From Perkinsus olseni (taxonomy: Eukaryota > Perkinsozoa > Perkinsida > Perkinsidae), in contig JABANP010000088.1 of assembly GCA_013115135.1 (NCBI GenBank), forward strand, positions 62,001-126,000: 64,000 nucleotides of DNA, read 5' to 3'. The number at the start of each line of letters is the position of its first letter. The stretch's first letter is position 1. The notes beneath the pieces were generated by a model. It saw only the letters and a program-made list of their open reading frames with translations, did not search any database and was not told where the DNA came from. The translations under genes were made by a program, and so were the position numbers. Shown piece after piece: positions 26,962 through 40,107 of this stretch.

Positions 26962-29900
26962 ATGGGTATGTTTGGTGCTGATGATGAGCCAGCAGGTGAT
27001 GAGGATGATGTCATGTCCCGTATGGATGATGATAAAAGTGAAGATACGATGCTGAATGATATAATAGAAACCATAGAGTAATGATGATTATGATGACACT
27101 CCTCATCATCAGTCACTACCAGATATTATCATACACTAACCGTTAAGAATGGTGATAACAGTACCACTACAGCGGGTAAAGAGGCCATAACATCATGGTT
27201 GTTACTATGGTCATTATACACAGCTAAACGTAGGGGGGATATGGTCATGGTCATGATGATGGTAGCATCCCTCATCAGAGACTGCCTACCAATTCACTAC
27301 ACTACTCCCTCCTTCTGGATCGCCCCCACGCCAGACGTCGTCGTGTGAAGGAGGATGGCTAGATATTGGAAAGGTGTGGTATGGCTGCTAATAGTATTAT
27401 CAAATAGAGTATTATTATTCAGAGACTAAGGTGGGCTTATTGTAATATACCAGCCTATCGTACGTTGTTGGCTACATTACGATGGCTGAGGCAAATACAA
27501 TCTGATGATGAGGTGGATAGTAGTATGATCAATGATAAGGAGAACAACAACCCTATTCATGGTGGTAGTAGTAGTAGTAGGATCATCAGCATGGCATTAA
27601 CAACGGTCCTCTTTAGGTGGTGTATTGAAGGCCTTATTTGATATCCTCCGTAAGTGGTTGTCATCGTCGATATCATGATCATCATCATCATCATTTTCCT
27701 GCAGGCACAGATGGTGATGATGCTGCAATAAGGACTTTAGCCCATCAACCATCAGGGGACATGTACAGAGCACTTGAACTAGCTGCTGTTATGGGTAGTA
27801 GGGAGGGGGGGCTGGTAATAATAATAATAACCCCATCTGTGTTGTAGGGGCACCTACTCTTGAGGATGGTGCTGGTGATGCTGGGTCGGAATTGTATATG
27901 GATTGGACTGAGAAGGTATGGTTTGAGGAGGCATCACAGAGGTTATCACTATGTTCAGGCTATGAATAATACAACTACCAATAATACCAACACCAGTATT
28001 GATAATAACCAAGATGGGCGACAAGAACAACAACGGAGGACTGTTGCCGATGTTATTCATCCCGTGCCATCACGAAGGCTACTCGTCAAGGAGGGTGCCT
28101 TGGCACAGTTATCAGGAGGAGGCGCTACAAGAGAGGAGGGTACTCTGAGTGATGATGAGAGGGCCTGGCTAGGGTAATAGTAATTTTAGGGGTAGTTACA
28201 GAAGGAGTGGTATAGTAGTTGTGATACTAGGAATATACCATGTTGCAAGATACTTATCTGCTGATGTATCATCATTATTATCTACGAAGGACTGTTGGTT
28301 GGGTACATCCATGAAGATGAGAGCATCATCATCATCCAGTACAGGTCGTAATCCTACTACCACCACCAGTAGACGTAGTAGCAGCAAAGGTAGAAATAAT
28401 GCAACTACTGTAACTTGGGGTGATGACACTACAATCGATAAGACGAATACATATGATAGACGTTTACGAAGCATTCAATGGATAAAACTACATTGTCTTA
28501 AAGAGTGGGCAACTGAGATTATTCTAGAAGGGTAGTACCACCACCACAACTACCACCACTACTTAGGATCTTTTTAGACTATTTCCAGCGACTCACCGTC
28601 CTGAGAATGCTGGCAAATCGGTGTTTGGTAGTCTAGAGTATCTCAAAGGTTGGTGGGATGCATTATTGAGAGCATATGATAATAATGATGAAGTTATGGC
28701 AAAGGAAATAGAGGCTAGATTTAATACGGCCATACAGGAGGGCTTACTACAAGTTATGATGGACACTGATGAAAATGACGATGATACTGGAGTAATGCAT
28801 GTATATAGGAAGGTAATAATAATGATAATAATAATGATTAGTAGTAGCAGCAGCAGAAGGCTGGTATTAGTAGTAGAGGACCTCATCGTGCTGTTGTTGT
28901 TATAGAGCCAAGAAGCATGGCTCGCTGCCATGTCCTCCACCTCACCGCGTTTATCATCCTCATCATCATCACGGATCTTGGACGCATTGACCAAACCATT
29001 GACTCTCCTATGGGATTGGCTTAATAATGAGGATCGACCACGACAAGAGGAGGATGGGGCTTTGTGTAATACGCCCCTTCCCTGCTGCCAAGGGCTATCA
29101 TGGCTATCATGCAGTTACGACCAGTCAGTTTGCTGGCTACTTGGCCACACTCTACCGTCAGGAGATCCTACCATATTATTATTACTATCATAAATGCATG
29201 ACGGAGCATGAGCAGGCATCTAGTACTACTAATATAGACGCTCTGTTGAATGGTCTGATACGGGCAAAACTTGAAGTTGATGATGATATGAAATATGATG
29301 AAGTAATACGATGCTCACTACCATCCTGCTCATGCTGCTCATGCTGCTGCTCGTCTCCCTTAGGATCAGCTATCTGCATCTATTATTGAACAATCCTTAG
29401 CAACAGCGGAGTATGAACACCACCATCATCAACAACAACATGGGTACAGCAGACCGGCAGCAGCAGGGTTCCTTGAGGCTGATGATTATATTGTCAACCT
29501 TTTCAAAGAGAGAGTTATCAATGCATCATCACACATCCAGCTGATGAGGGGTACCTCGGCACAGGTGGAGGCATGGGTATGGTTTATTAGGAAGTAATAA
29601 CACCAGAGGTCGGGGACTCATTGATGCCATTCTCTTCAGGTGTCTCATATCCGACTGCTGTTCTCTACCAGCTCTCGCTTCTAGTCAAACCAAGCCAGTG
29701 TCCCCCAATACCCTTCAAACCCTCTTCACAGTCCTCCGCCCTCTATGTATCATTATAGCCGATGAAGTCGTTGTCAAGTTTCATTCGGAGACTGCTATAC
29801 AGGTACATCCTCATCATACAGTTGCATCATCATCAGGCTCATCATCAAACCCTATCAGGTACTCCGAGAGGTAGTGGCTCTGTGTGCAGAAGCCTCTCCT

Positions 29901-31443
29901 AATGATGATACCCTCAAGGCTGCTATTGGTGTCGTTGCTTCTTCATCCTCGTCATCATCCATTCAGCTTGGTACTGTAGTAGCTCCTTCTCTTCCCAAGT
30001 AGATCGTCATGTACTAGATACCGGTGTGAGCTCATCACAGTACACACCAGCAGAGCTCATCGCTGCCGTAGCATTAGTAAGAGCATGGTGGATGGCCTAT
30101 TATACACAAGAAGGAGATCATAATCATGAGCAGCAGCAGCAGCAGTCCTTGGAGGAACACAATGGTGACAGCAGCAGCAGTAGCAACAAGAGAGGAGATG
30201 TTGATATGACAACAGCGCTGTGTAACGTCGGCAGCATCAGCATCATCATTGTGTCCTGTGCCTCTTGACTACTCATCATTAGGTGCATGCCTAGTGTACC
30301 CTCTATTGGAGTTATTCATATTGGATCAGAAGGTCTCTTCGGACCTACTCACAATACATCTTCAGAATGATGCCACTCGTAATACATCATCATCATACGT
30401 ACGCAGTCATGTTGTTCTCATTGATGTAGCTCATTTCTGGTCAACCATGGCGAAGACTCAACGTGAGATATCATCCCTTCGTGATCATGCAGGAGGGCAG
30501 AAGGGAAGGCGGAGTATCAGCCAATCAGATCTGGATGATATGCTCTCGGTAGTGATGGTAGTAGTTGGATTGGTAATAATGGATAGTCTCTATTCTTCCT
30601 GCTGTTTAGGTATATGAAACATTGGACTCAGTAGTGTGGTTACAGTCATTAGTACAAGATGCTATTCTGCATCAACGTCATGTGCAAATACTTGATGATG
30701 CCCCTCAACCAGCTAGTGAGGAGGAGGAGGAGGAATGCATGTTATCATACAAGGACTATGGTGAGATCATCATCATTACTATTGATTACTACATATCATC
30801 ATCACTAGCAGCAGGTAGCGGTGGTGGTACGGTACAGCCATTGGAGGTACGTCGAAGGATGGCTGATGCCCGACGGAATTATGAAAGGATACAATCATGT
30901 GAAGAGGAATCTAAGAATAAAATAGTAATTATTACTACACAGCAGCAGCAGCAGCCGATAGCGTCTTGATTGTCATCATTGAATCAGATCGAATCACTTC
31001 GTAACCGAGTAATGGAGTATGACGTATTCCTTCCAACCCTGAGGAAATCTCATCAAGGTCGACTACAACTCGAATATTGTGCATGGATGGCTATCGAAAT
31101 AGGATTGAGTGTAGATGATAATATCACACGAGAATTGGTGGATGTATGGTTACCCCAATCGACTTGGTTACAGTAAGTAACCCAATAACCCGTCCCACTG
31201 TTGTATTGTTCCTCTACAGAGCATCGTTACCAAGTGAAGTCACAAGTGTACTTAAAGGCGGCTAACGCTGTCAACGTCAAAATGTTTTCTGCTCATGTGT
31301 TACCGGAATTGTGTTGTCAAGTTGCAGAATACTTGAGAAGTACCGGGGACTTGTTGCTCAAGTCGAGCATGTGTAGGCAATTGAGTTGGTTATTTATCAG
31401 CTCATATGTGCACTGGTCAACGCAATCTCCGGTAACTCAGTAG
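26962..31443 (+). CDS. Large multi-exon helical protein, possibly Nup107/Nup84-type nucleoporin
   Basis: A plus-strand series of exons. It starts MGMFGADDEPAGDEDDVMSR, then YYHTLTVKNGDNSTTTAGKE with SWLLLWSLYTAKRRGDM, CNIPAYRTLLATLRWLRQIQ, YMDWTEKVWFEEASQRLSL, RLRSIQWIKLHCLKEWATEI, LEYLKGWWDALLRAYDNND, QFAGYLATLYRQEILPYYY, a Trp-rich exon near 30060, WLQSLVQDAILHQRHVQILD, LQLEYCAWMAIEIGLSVDD, and a last exon with HVLPELCCQVAEYLRSTGD. The whole is alpha-helical with Trp/Leu repeats, and the last block resembles the C-terminal LP-LC...HSTG block of Nup107. Introns are short and filled with CAT repeats. Nup107 would be a Y-complex scaffold nucleoporin. The assignment is tentative; that this is one long gene is better supported. 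Confidence 0.45.
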
Positions 31444-31465
31444 TAAGGAACTAGAGCGAGTTGTC

Positions 31466-32320
31466 TCAGTTGTTATGAGTATCGGATAGGAGGAATTCCT
31501 TCAATTTGTCGAGAGCTCTACTCCGATGGGAGAGGGAATTCTTCTCGTCTTTGGTCATCTCAGCGTACCTGATCCGATAAATAACGAACAGTACACATAA
31601 CATGATTACGTTTTGCCGGTAGTTCCATCTTCATTGGGCTGGAAGATTGGATCCCATCCAAAATTATTGGGCCCCCTCGGTGGTACTATGATACCATTAG
31701 TTATACCAGTAAAAGTGAGAGGCTCATCAGTGGTACCATCATAATAGGCGAAAGTACATCTAGCTTGAGCACTCTTATCCTGAAGTATGGGAGAGTGTCA
31801 TGAACTCCCATCCTCATAAACCTACATCAAAACCCTCGAGCATACGATTAAGTCCATCATGTCCTAACTTCTCCAAAAACCATTTACTGAGTAGCATGAG
31901 TTTTGATGTCGATGTATTGACGATGAATAATCATCATTATTACATATATGGTCCAGGCAGGCCATGCATGGCATTGAATCCGAGACAGGTGTCCTCTACC
32001 ATGACTTTACTACATCCATCAAGCCTGTTATAAGCCTCCAAGCATTTCTGTTTACTGATTTCCTCGGGACTTGCCCCTTGATATTCAGGAACTAAAGTAC
32101 TCCATCAAGACAATAACGAATATGTTCACCAGCAGGTCTTACGATCAAGTTTAACATTATCAAACTTGATAGTATCTCCTATTATCTGTTGTACTTCTCT
32201 AAGTTTATTAACGTTACCCGTGACGAAGGTTATCGCACCTTTGGCCGCCAACTTCTGTTGTTTTGCCTGTGGAGTTGCAGACATGATGACTGTGATAAGA
32301 ATGGCGGCTGTTGAGAGCAT
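31466..32320 (-). CDS. ITPA: Inosine triphosphate pyrophosphatase (ITPA/Ham1)
   Basis: Hydrolyses ITP, dITP and XTP to monophosphates, clearing deaminated purines. Exons in order: [18 protein letters not shown] (substrate loop), [40 protein letters not shown] (metal-binding Asp), [52 protein letters not shown], and a last exon [20 protein letters not shown] ending at the stop 31466-31468. All active-site blocks are present. The start at 32320 ([13 protein letters not shown]) would give a short hydrophobic leader; an internal ATG ([10 protein letters not shown]) at about 32284 is an alternative cytosolic start. Convergent with the Nup107-like gene, with only about 20 bases between the stop codons. 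Confidence 0.92.
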
Positions 32321-32623
32321 AGTGGCTTATGTAACTCAACGATGATGATGCAATGCAGCATGATGATGATGATGATGAATTAGAGTAGTAGTCGTGATAG
32401 TATATGACGATGATGATGATGATGCTTTACATACTCTCGGTTATGAACGAGGAGCAAAAGAAAGAATCCATATGGAGTTCGAGATAACTACAGAGTTGCT
32501 ACGAAGACTATCGAAATACTGAGTAGTACACAAGTGCTGAATACGCTAGTTATTGTTGTATGAATGCGAGGTGAGGTATTAACCTGGAAGATTGGGACCT
32601 GAGGAGTTGGCAGAGGAGTGGTA

Positions 32624-33840
32624 CTAGGAGGGAGGTAGAGCAGTACTAGAGGCTACTACATTGGGCCAGACATTATCCATCTCCGGGCAGACATCCTTCA
32701 AATAACGTACAAGTCCTCCATCGAGGGTGGTACCACCAATGAACTCAACTGGTTGATTATCCAAATAGGTATGATGACAATTCATCCTTAACTTGTAAGA
32801 TATCTCATACAGATGACGCTAGACAAGGAGAGACGTAGTGGTGATGGTATTATTACTACTACAAGCAGCAGCAGCAGCAGCTTACTTTCATTTGGAGCTT
32901 GAGGTCATCCAACGGGCAATCGAAATATTGTTGAACCTTTAATGAGTTGGCTATAGCTGAATGAACAGCATGTTGACTGTCGACTACCTCTTGATGAGTA
33001 TAATCTTGAGATGATGTACATACATGGTAGGCAACACATGATGATGTACAGAATTGTGAAGGGTCGCTCCTACGACCAAGACCAGTACTACGAGTAGTCG
33101 AGTGATCAACATGTTGACTACGTGTTAGCGCTTCTAACCCTTGAATCCTTGGAACAGATATCTATTAGATTATCACAGGATGAGTCAACAGGGGAGGAGA
33201 GGAGGAGGAGGACCTGATGATTATGATGATGAGAGGTGGTGAACTGGGAGCATCAAGTTGGGTATCAGCATACCGATAGAATGATGGAGGTTGGGGTGAT
33301 AGTATGCATGATGATGATAATAAGAATATGAAGCTGAGTGAGATAACTACGCAGATAAAAGACGCAACTATGATTTGTGATGATACGATCGGGGAGGGAG
33401 GTAATGATGATGATGCTGGCCCGTCCTATTTGTATGCCCTCTCGCTCATGTGTAGCAGCAATGTTACTCTTGCCGCTCTTGCCGCTCTTACTGTTGTTGT
33501 CTGAGCCTTTCTTGTTGTATAGCCCATTTCTTGTGACAGAATCTTACTACTGATGCTAATGATGCATGACGTGGTAATTGATAAACAGGACTACAGAACA
33601 ACATTCCCTTCCTCCTCCTCCTGTTGTAGTTTGCCAGAGGTGAAGGCAGAGATACTCTGAGAGCACCCTGATGTAACGTCGAGCCACCTCACCGAGCAGC
33701 AGCAGCAGCAGCAGCTTACGTGCATCTTCTCCTTACTCTCTCCAACAGACTCGTCAACACCGTAGCTCTTGTTGTTGTTGGTGGTATTATGAGTTGATGA
33801 TATCATTCTAGTTTGTGACGATTGCGTTGTAGTGGGCCAT
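32624..33840 (-). CDS. Unrecognised multi-exon protein
   Basis: Minus-strand exons that join in plausible frames: MAHYNAIVTN, SYGVDESVGESKEKMH, RRYIRVLSEYLCLHLW, an Asn/Ser/Lys piece near 33480, QQYFDCPLDDLKLQMK, RLYEISYKLRMNCHHTYLD, QPVEFIGGTTLDGGLVRYLK and DVCPEMDNVWPNVVAS, stopping at 32624. Introns contain CAG/CTG and CAT repeats. No domain is recognised; the C-terminal half looks like a small alpha/beta domain. The 5' end and several exon edges are uncertain, and a second frame competes around 33840. Confidence 0.4.
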
Positions 33841-34091
33841 GAGCCTCCTCCTCCTGGAAGGTGGTGGCGGTAGCATCGCGGTCGATGCGGCGATAAACCA
33901 TAATGAAGTAGAAAGACTGTTGATATGATGATGATGATGTTATATTATGACATAACTGGCGGTCATAAGGCCTTGTATTAAGAAATCAATATGCATATCG
34001 ATGCATGACAAACGGCGAGCAGACAAAAAGGATGATGAGTGGGAGGAGGAGCAGCAACAGCATGATCGGGCTGTTGTTGTTGGTACAACTG

Positions 34092-34213
34092 TTATTGGAG
34101 GGTTGGTGGTGGCAGATCATAATCCATAGGGTTTATCCCTAAGAACTCGACGGCTGTACCACATAGTACTCGAGCTTTAACCTGAGATGCTGTTATACCA
34201 GGATGACGATTGT

Positions 34214-34244
<31 letters not shown>

Positions 34245-36117
34245 CATACTTGATGGGATAGATGAGGCGATGTTTCAACTAATTGTCCAGGATAGGCGTT
34301 GAGTATCTCCCCTGTGATTGGTGCTATGCTTGGCACTTCACCAAGAGGGAACGGATAGTCCGATCCGAGGGCTACTCTATCAGCACCGAACTACAGGAGC
34401 AGCAGACAACATGGTGATCATCATTATGGTAATGATGATGATGATCATGTTAAGCCTGCATACCATATCGATTATTATTTGTAGCATTCTCTGGTCATGG
34501 CAGATGCTGTCCACATAGAGCTTCCTCACGGCACTGAGTAGGCAGCAGCACCATGATGATAGTACTCTTCTTGATGGTAGTGGTAGTAGTGGCAGGCTGT
34601 CTTACTCTCTAGGGTTGAGTTTAGAATCCTTAGCAACTAGATCCGGTCGACATCTCCAACCCCATTCAATTCTACCAAGTGTCCCTGTATCATCCAACAC
34701 TCACTACCATTGGCTACTGTTAATGACTACTACCTGGTACAGAGCCTCCACCATGAGCAAACATCACTTTAAGGTCCGGTATCTAATCATGATGATAGAG
34801 ATGATTACAGTTGTAGGATGGTTTTGTTGTTGTTGTTGATACCTTATCTATTATACCTCCAAGCATAACAGAACACATAGCCAGGCTGACTTCAGCAGGC
34901 ATACCAACTAACCATGGTAACCAGTATCTTAAGTAATGCTATCATAATAATGATACTAGCGGAAGAATAGTCATGGTAATATTACCCTTGCCAGCACCAT
35001 TCCATATCCCATGGATGTACGAATATACCGACGTCAAGTGATCTGACAACCACCACAATGAACTGCATGGACTGCAAATGATGCAAGAGTCTTCTGTGTC
35101 TACTAGCAGGTGCTGCTCTTCATAGTGCTGTTATTGTTACTTAGCAGTCTGCCATATCGGCATCAGCCTCTCATCATTCAACATGATATTCTCCACACTC
35201 GCCGTCCCCCCACTACAGGGCCTCCATGAGTTAATATGACTTCCTATTTGAAAGCCTCTCATGCCCTTCTCAAGTACCGCTCGTTTCATCTCTTTTGCAG
35301 CCTCTTGTGGATGCTGTAAAGGTAGTGTTCCTGAATACTACCGGTATGATGACCATCACTTCCAACTACTGATTAGGTGTGGGTTACCTAGAGCAACCAT
35401 CCTTCTAGGATGCTGCTTCACTTGTTCGGCTAGGGAATCATTAATAAACCTACTATGAAGATGTGAAGGATAGCATACACAGTAATACTACTACCTTGAC
35501 CACTGTACCCCGGATGTCGGATCTAAATGGTAGTTGAAAAGGACAGGTACTGTACATACTGTTTGAACCTGACAATGGCTATAGGGGCAATGATGATGAT
35601 AACAAAAATGACAATGATGATTACATGAACTCCCCATGAATCACACTCCTTCATAATGACATCAGGTTCGATGCAGTTGGGTTTAACCTACCACTAATAA
35701 ATTATTAGTAATAATTAGTTGTTAGTAGATACTCATGATGATGGTGGTGTTGATGGTGCTATTGGTGACTACCTTCCTGAATAGTTTGCCATCCCCCATT
35801 CCATTCTTTTGATAAACCCAGCCTTACGTCCAAGCTCATCATCTTGGGGTAAGTCCACCAATCTAAGATCGAAGCCACCCTGAGGGGTACAGTGGGAGAA
35901 GGATGCTCATGATAATGTTGTTGATGTTGTTGGTGTTGTTGTTGATGCTCACAATAGATGGCCATTCTCGAGGTAGTATGTGGGTATGTATATCAATCTT
36001 TGGGAGATCTTGCCGGCGGCCACCATGTTGACCACTACTCGGGGAGGAGGAGGAGTGGGCATCATCGTCAACAGCAGCAGCGAGACGAGTAGTACAAGCA
36101 AGATGATCGATGCTCAT
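34092..36117 (-). CDS. ACMSD: 2-amino-3-carboxymuconate-6-semialdehyde decarboxylase (ACMSD), amidohydrolase family
   Basis: Decarboxylates the semialdehyde formed by 3-hydroxyanthranilate oxygenation in tryptophan catabolism, diverting it from NAD synthesis. The first exon ends LPKIDIHTHILPREWP with the HxH zinc motif. Then GGFDLRLVDLPQDDELG, EPDVIMKECDSWGVHV, CTVPVLFNYHLDPTSGVQW, the block with RGFQIGSHINSW, FVHPWDME (metal His), LPWLVGMPAE, VMFAHGGGSVP (metal His), RVALGSDYPFPLGEVPSIAP (metal Asp) and a last exon VEFLGINPMDYDLPPPTLQ ending at 34092. The start at 36117 is the nearest ATG to the Ser-rich leader; the leader before LPKIDIH is longer than in animals. At least ten introns, several with (ATG)n or (CAG)n. 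Confidence 0.86.
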
Positions 36118-36407
36118 GGATGAGAATACCAATGACCCTTGCTGACGATAGTAACAACACAAGATGATATCACGTGGCAGTGGATAATGGTCAATAATGA
36201 TTATTATTCTGTACAACAGTAGTACTACCAGTACAAATAACCATACTTCTCTATAATCACTACTTAGAAGTAGTAAAGCATATAAATCGAATCAAGAATC
36301 AACTACTACCCATTGATGACTCATCATGTAGTAATGACCAACATCAGATGGCCGAGGAAGGAAAGGCCGCTACCGCTGCCGCACGCTACGTGCCGCTCAT
36401 ACTATCG

Positions 36408-38320
36408 ATGATAGTGCAGATTATGATGTTGTGGTTGTTGTTATTAGTTAGCCTCATCCACAAGATTCTGGAATGATGTATCAATCTGGTTAGCAAGATT
36501 AGCAAAGAATTTATTGAAATCCTCTTCACTATGTTGGGGCATCTCAAACTTCATGTTGGTGATAGCGATGATAACATCCTTGCAACCAGTAGATATCTGA
36601 GACCATCCAATAGTCTTATCACCATGATTCTCGGCCAAGCATCTCTGAGCCGCATCATAGAAATGGCAAATGCATTTCATCATACCAATAGTCTTGGGTA
36701 GAGGGCACATATAATCATAATCACTGAAACCATTCTGTTGAAGGAAATCTTCACGAATGATACGAGCAACCTCAAGAGTACATTTCTGATCTTCAGAAAG
36801 TGAATCACGACCAACCAATTGTACGATTTCTTGTAGATCATCTTCAGTCTGAAGGATCTCCTTAACCTTCTGTTGTAAAGCAGAATACTCATTATCATAC
36901 TTGTTGAAGAAGGGCTCCAAGGCACGAGTATACTTAGAGAATGATATATTCCAGTTAATGGAAGGGAAATGCTTTCTTTGTGCCAATTTCTTATCCAAAC
37001 CCCAGAATACTTGTACAATAGACAAGGTTGCGGAGGTAACAGGATCCGTGAAATCACCACCAGGAGGAGATACAGCACCAACAATAGTTACCGCACCTTC
37101 ACGATCAGGGGAACCCATACACTTTACACGTCCTGCACGCTCATAGAAAGAAGCAAGACGAGCACCGAGATAAGCAGGATAACCAGAATCAGCAGGCATC
37201 TCAGCCAAACGACCAGAGATTTCACGAAGTGCCTCAGCCCAACGAGAGGTAGAATCGGCCATCATACTAACGTTAAGACCCATATCACGGAAATACTCAG
37301 CAGTAGTAACACCAGTATAGACAGATGCCTCACGAGCAGCAACAGGCATATTAGAGGTATTAGCAACCAAAGTAGTACGTTGCATGATCTGTTCTTCTTT
37401 ACCATTGATAAGAGTAGTAAGTTGGGGGAATTCAGTTAAGACCTCAGCCATCTCATTACCACGTTCACCACAACCAACATAAACAACAACATCACTATTG
37501 GAATATTTAGCTAATGATTGGGAGATAACGGTCTTACCACAACCGAAAGCACCAGGTACAGCACAAGTACCACCAAGAGTAGTTGGGAATAAAGCATCAA
37601 TAACACGTTGACAAGTAAGCATAGGGGCAATACCAGGTAGTTTCTCAACACATGGACGAGCATGTCTTACAGGCCAACTATGTGCCATAGATAATTTAGT
37701 AACCTCTCCTTGATAATCCAGTTCCATTAAACAAGTATGGACAGAGTAGTTACCATTAGGAGCAATCCATTGAACACGTCCTTGATTACCCGGGGGTACC
37801 ATAACCTTATGATTACTGAATAAACCATTCTCAAGAACAAAACCAATGATATCACCACCAGTTACGAGATCACCAACACGTACGTTAGCAGCAGGCTTAA
37901 ACTCATAGAGTTTATCGGCATCAAGAGCAGCAACATCAACACCACGGGGAATGAATAATGATCCAGATAGATCACGAATACGCTCCAAAGGACGTTGGAT
38001 ACCATCAAAGATATTATTAAGAATACCAGGTCCTAGCTCAAGAGCAAGAGGTTTACCAGTCTTAACAACCGGATCACCAACAGTTAGACCGGCAGTATCC
38101 TCATAAACCTAAATGACCATGATGATGATGACCGATAATAATAAGGGTGGTTATTATGATGGTTACCTGAATAGAGGCGGTATCGCCCTCAATCTTAATA
38201 ATCTCTCCGACAAGATTCTCCCAACCAACACGAACCACCTCATACATCTTAGAACCGGACATGTTATCAGCCACGACCAAAGGACCGGCGACCTGATGAA
38301 CAACAACAAGCAGATAACAA
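36408..38320. repeat. Direct duplication block, V-ATPase copy 1
   Basis: Matches 40108-42022 with only scattered substitutions, most of them synonymous, plus small length changes at the edges. It covers exons 2 and 3, the intron between them, and a short 3' flank. Exon 1 and its surroundings are outside the block. Confidence 0.9.
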
Positions 38321-38513
38321 CGAGAAGAGAAGTGATGCTACCAACGGGGTTACTCCACGACACTAATCACACGTACAAGACTCGTAGGGACCAAGCTCAG
38401 AACTTGTGATGACGGACGAACGAATGGATGATCCAGTTTCCACTCCTGCTGGTGCTGATGCTTACCTTGTGAATACGACCGATTGAAGCTTCGGATGAGT
38501 TGGCCATTACCAT
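36444..38513 (-). CDS. V-type H+-ATPase catalytic subunit A, copy 1
   Basis: ATP-hydrolysing subunit of the V1 sector that drives proton pumping into acidic compartments. Exon 1 is [16 protein letters not shown]; exon 2 begins [20 protein letters not shown]; exon 3 runs from [14 protein letters not shown] to the stop at 36444. Motifs: Walker [22 protein letters not shown], Walker [40 protein letters not shown] and the adenine region [14 protein letters not shown]. Length is about 610 residues, normal for the family. The intron before exon 3 is rich in CAT repeats. From 36408 to about 38320 the DNA is nearly identical to the second copy; exon 1 differs. Confidence 0.96.
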
Positions 38514-40107
38514 GACAAAAAAGTAGCGACTCCAACGGGAAGAATAGGAAGAAGAAGAACTAACAATACACAAATACAGTTATAATAACTGCTACTAACC
38601 ACCTACACTAGGACTACGAAGAAGAACATCACCAGTAGCCCCAGCACAACTAAGCTTGCGAAGTTGTATCAGCAGCCTAACCCCTTTGGCGCAGCTCGGC
38701 TCGACACAAGAGCTGTCCCCCTATTTTGTCTCTCACTACTCACAATACCCATCCTATCGCTATTTTAGATCACCACTCTAACTGGAGTAGATGATTGTAG
38801 ACTAATAGTAGTGGTGGTGGTTGAGTAGTAATCTAAGGATAAGCTTAGCTACAACGACCTCAGGGTTTTAGCCCATAGGGGAATGGCCTTCAGTTGTTGC
38901 TGCTGCTGCTGCTGAAGCTAAGCTTAAGTAGTAGTACGATGATGATGTTAGAAGAGGTCATCAGAGTAACGTTATCTACCTATACCACGCATACGATAGC
39001 CAACAGACATTAACACGAGTATTGTTGCTACCCTTCCCAGCAGGGACAGGGTTGAACAGCACAAGAGAACAGCACCAGCCCCTCCCCCTTAGCATCAATA
39101 CGAGGGATGCTGTGACTGCCTCCAACGGGGATGTACCTATAAGGCGAAAGCATAATCCCTATCAAGGACCAGACTGATTATGATGGTGACACCAGCAGGA
39201 GCAGCAGCAGCACAGCATAATCCCTATCAAGGACCAGACTGATTATGATGGTGACACCAGCAGGAGCAGCAGCAGCACAGCATAATCCCTATCAAGGACC
39301 AGACTGATTATGATGGTGACACCAGCAGGAGCAGCAGCAGCACAGCATAATCCCTATCAAGGACCAGACTGATTATGATGGTGACACCAGCAGGAGCAGC
39401 AGCAGCAGCACAGCATAATCCCTATCAAGGACCAGACTGATTATGATGGTGACACCAGCAGGAGCAGCAGCAGCAGCACAGCATAATCCCTATCAAGGAC
39501 CAGACTGATTATGATGGCAGGAGACTACTCCTCCTCGAGCCATCCAACCGGACCCCTGCATCAACCCATGAGTTAACATCACATTACTACACACAACAAG
39601 TAGTGATAATGATTGAAGAAAATGTACTCTTGTGAGAGATAAGTACTATCAACAGCAACAACCGGAGCCACAGCAGCACCAGCAGCAGCGGCGGTGGCGG
39701 CTGCATGATGACAATACTTATCCCCATAATCACATAAAGGAATCATCACTCTGATAACAGTAGCAGTTGGTCGTCAACATCATCATACACCACTTCCAGC
39801 AGGGGCCATCATCAATAATGATCATGATGACAAGTCTGATAAAGACCATCTGGTGGAGAATAATGATACCAACAACGCTGCCATAGGAGAAAAAGTGACA
39901 AGATGCTGCTGATGTGCTTCTTGTGCTTCGTGGTACACGACGATACCAACAACCATCATCAAACTAACTCGTACAACAACACCCACCACCAGCACTGACG
40001 ACAAGGCGATGATGATGATGATGAAACAGTGGGAAAATCACATCCTCTCCTGCTGGTAAAACGGATAGGGTAGCTGTCGTAGAGGTGAAGGTCGTGAGTC
40101 ACATACC
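38514..40107. other. Spacer between the two V-ATPase A genes
   Basis: No confident gene. Two plus-strand open pieces look mildly coding: KLAKLYQQPNPFGAARLDTR (about 38650-38720, resembling the NPFG-A-R motif of eIF4B/4H proteins) and INTRDAVTASNGDVPIRRKH followed by NPYQGPD and a stop at the first minisatellite unit (about 39000-39178). They may belong to a small plus-strand gene whose 3' end carries the minisatellite. The rest is simple repeat (CAG, CAA, CAT). Confidence 0.3.
39151..39517 (+). repeat. Minisatellite, 65/68-bp unit
   Basis: Units start with CATAATCCCT at 39151, 39216, 39281, 39346, 39414 and 39482. The first three are 65 bp, the next two 68 bp (one extra CAG in a (CAG)n run near the unit end), and the last is cut short at about 39517. 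The copies are otherwise essentially identical, which points to recent expansion. Confidence 0.95.

Noticed and set aside
39151..39517. CRISPR-like array
   Set aside because: The 65/68-bp units are identical throughout with no unique spacers, and the DNA is clearly eukaryotic.
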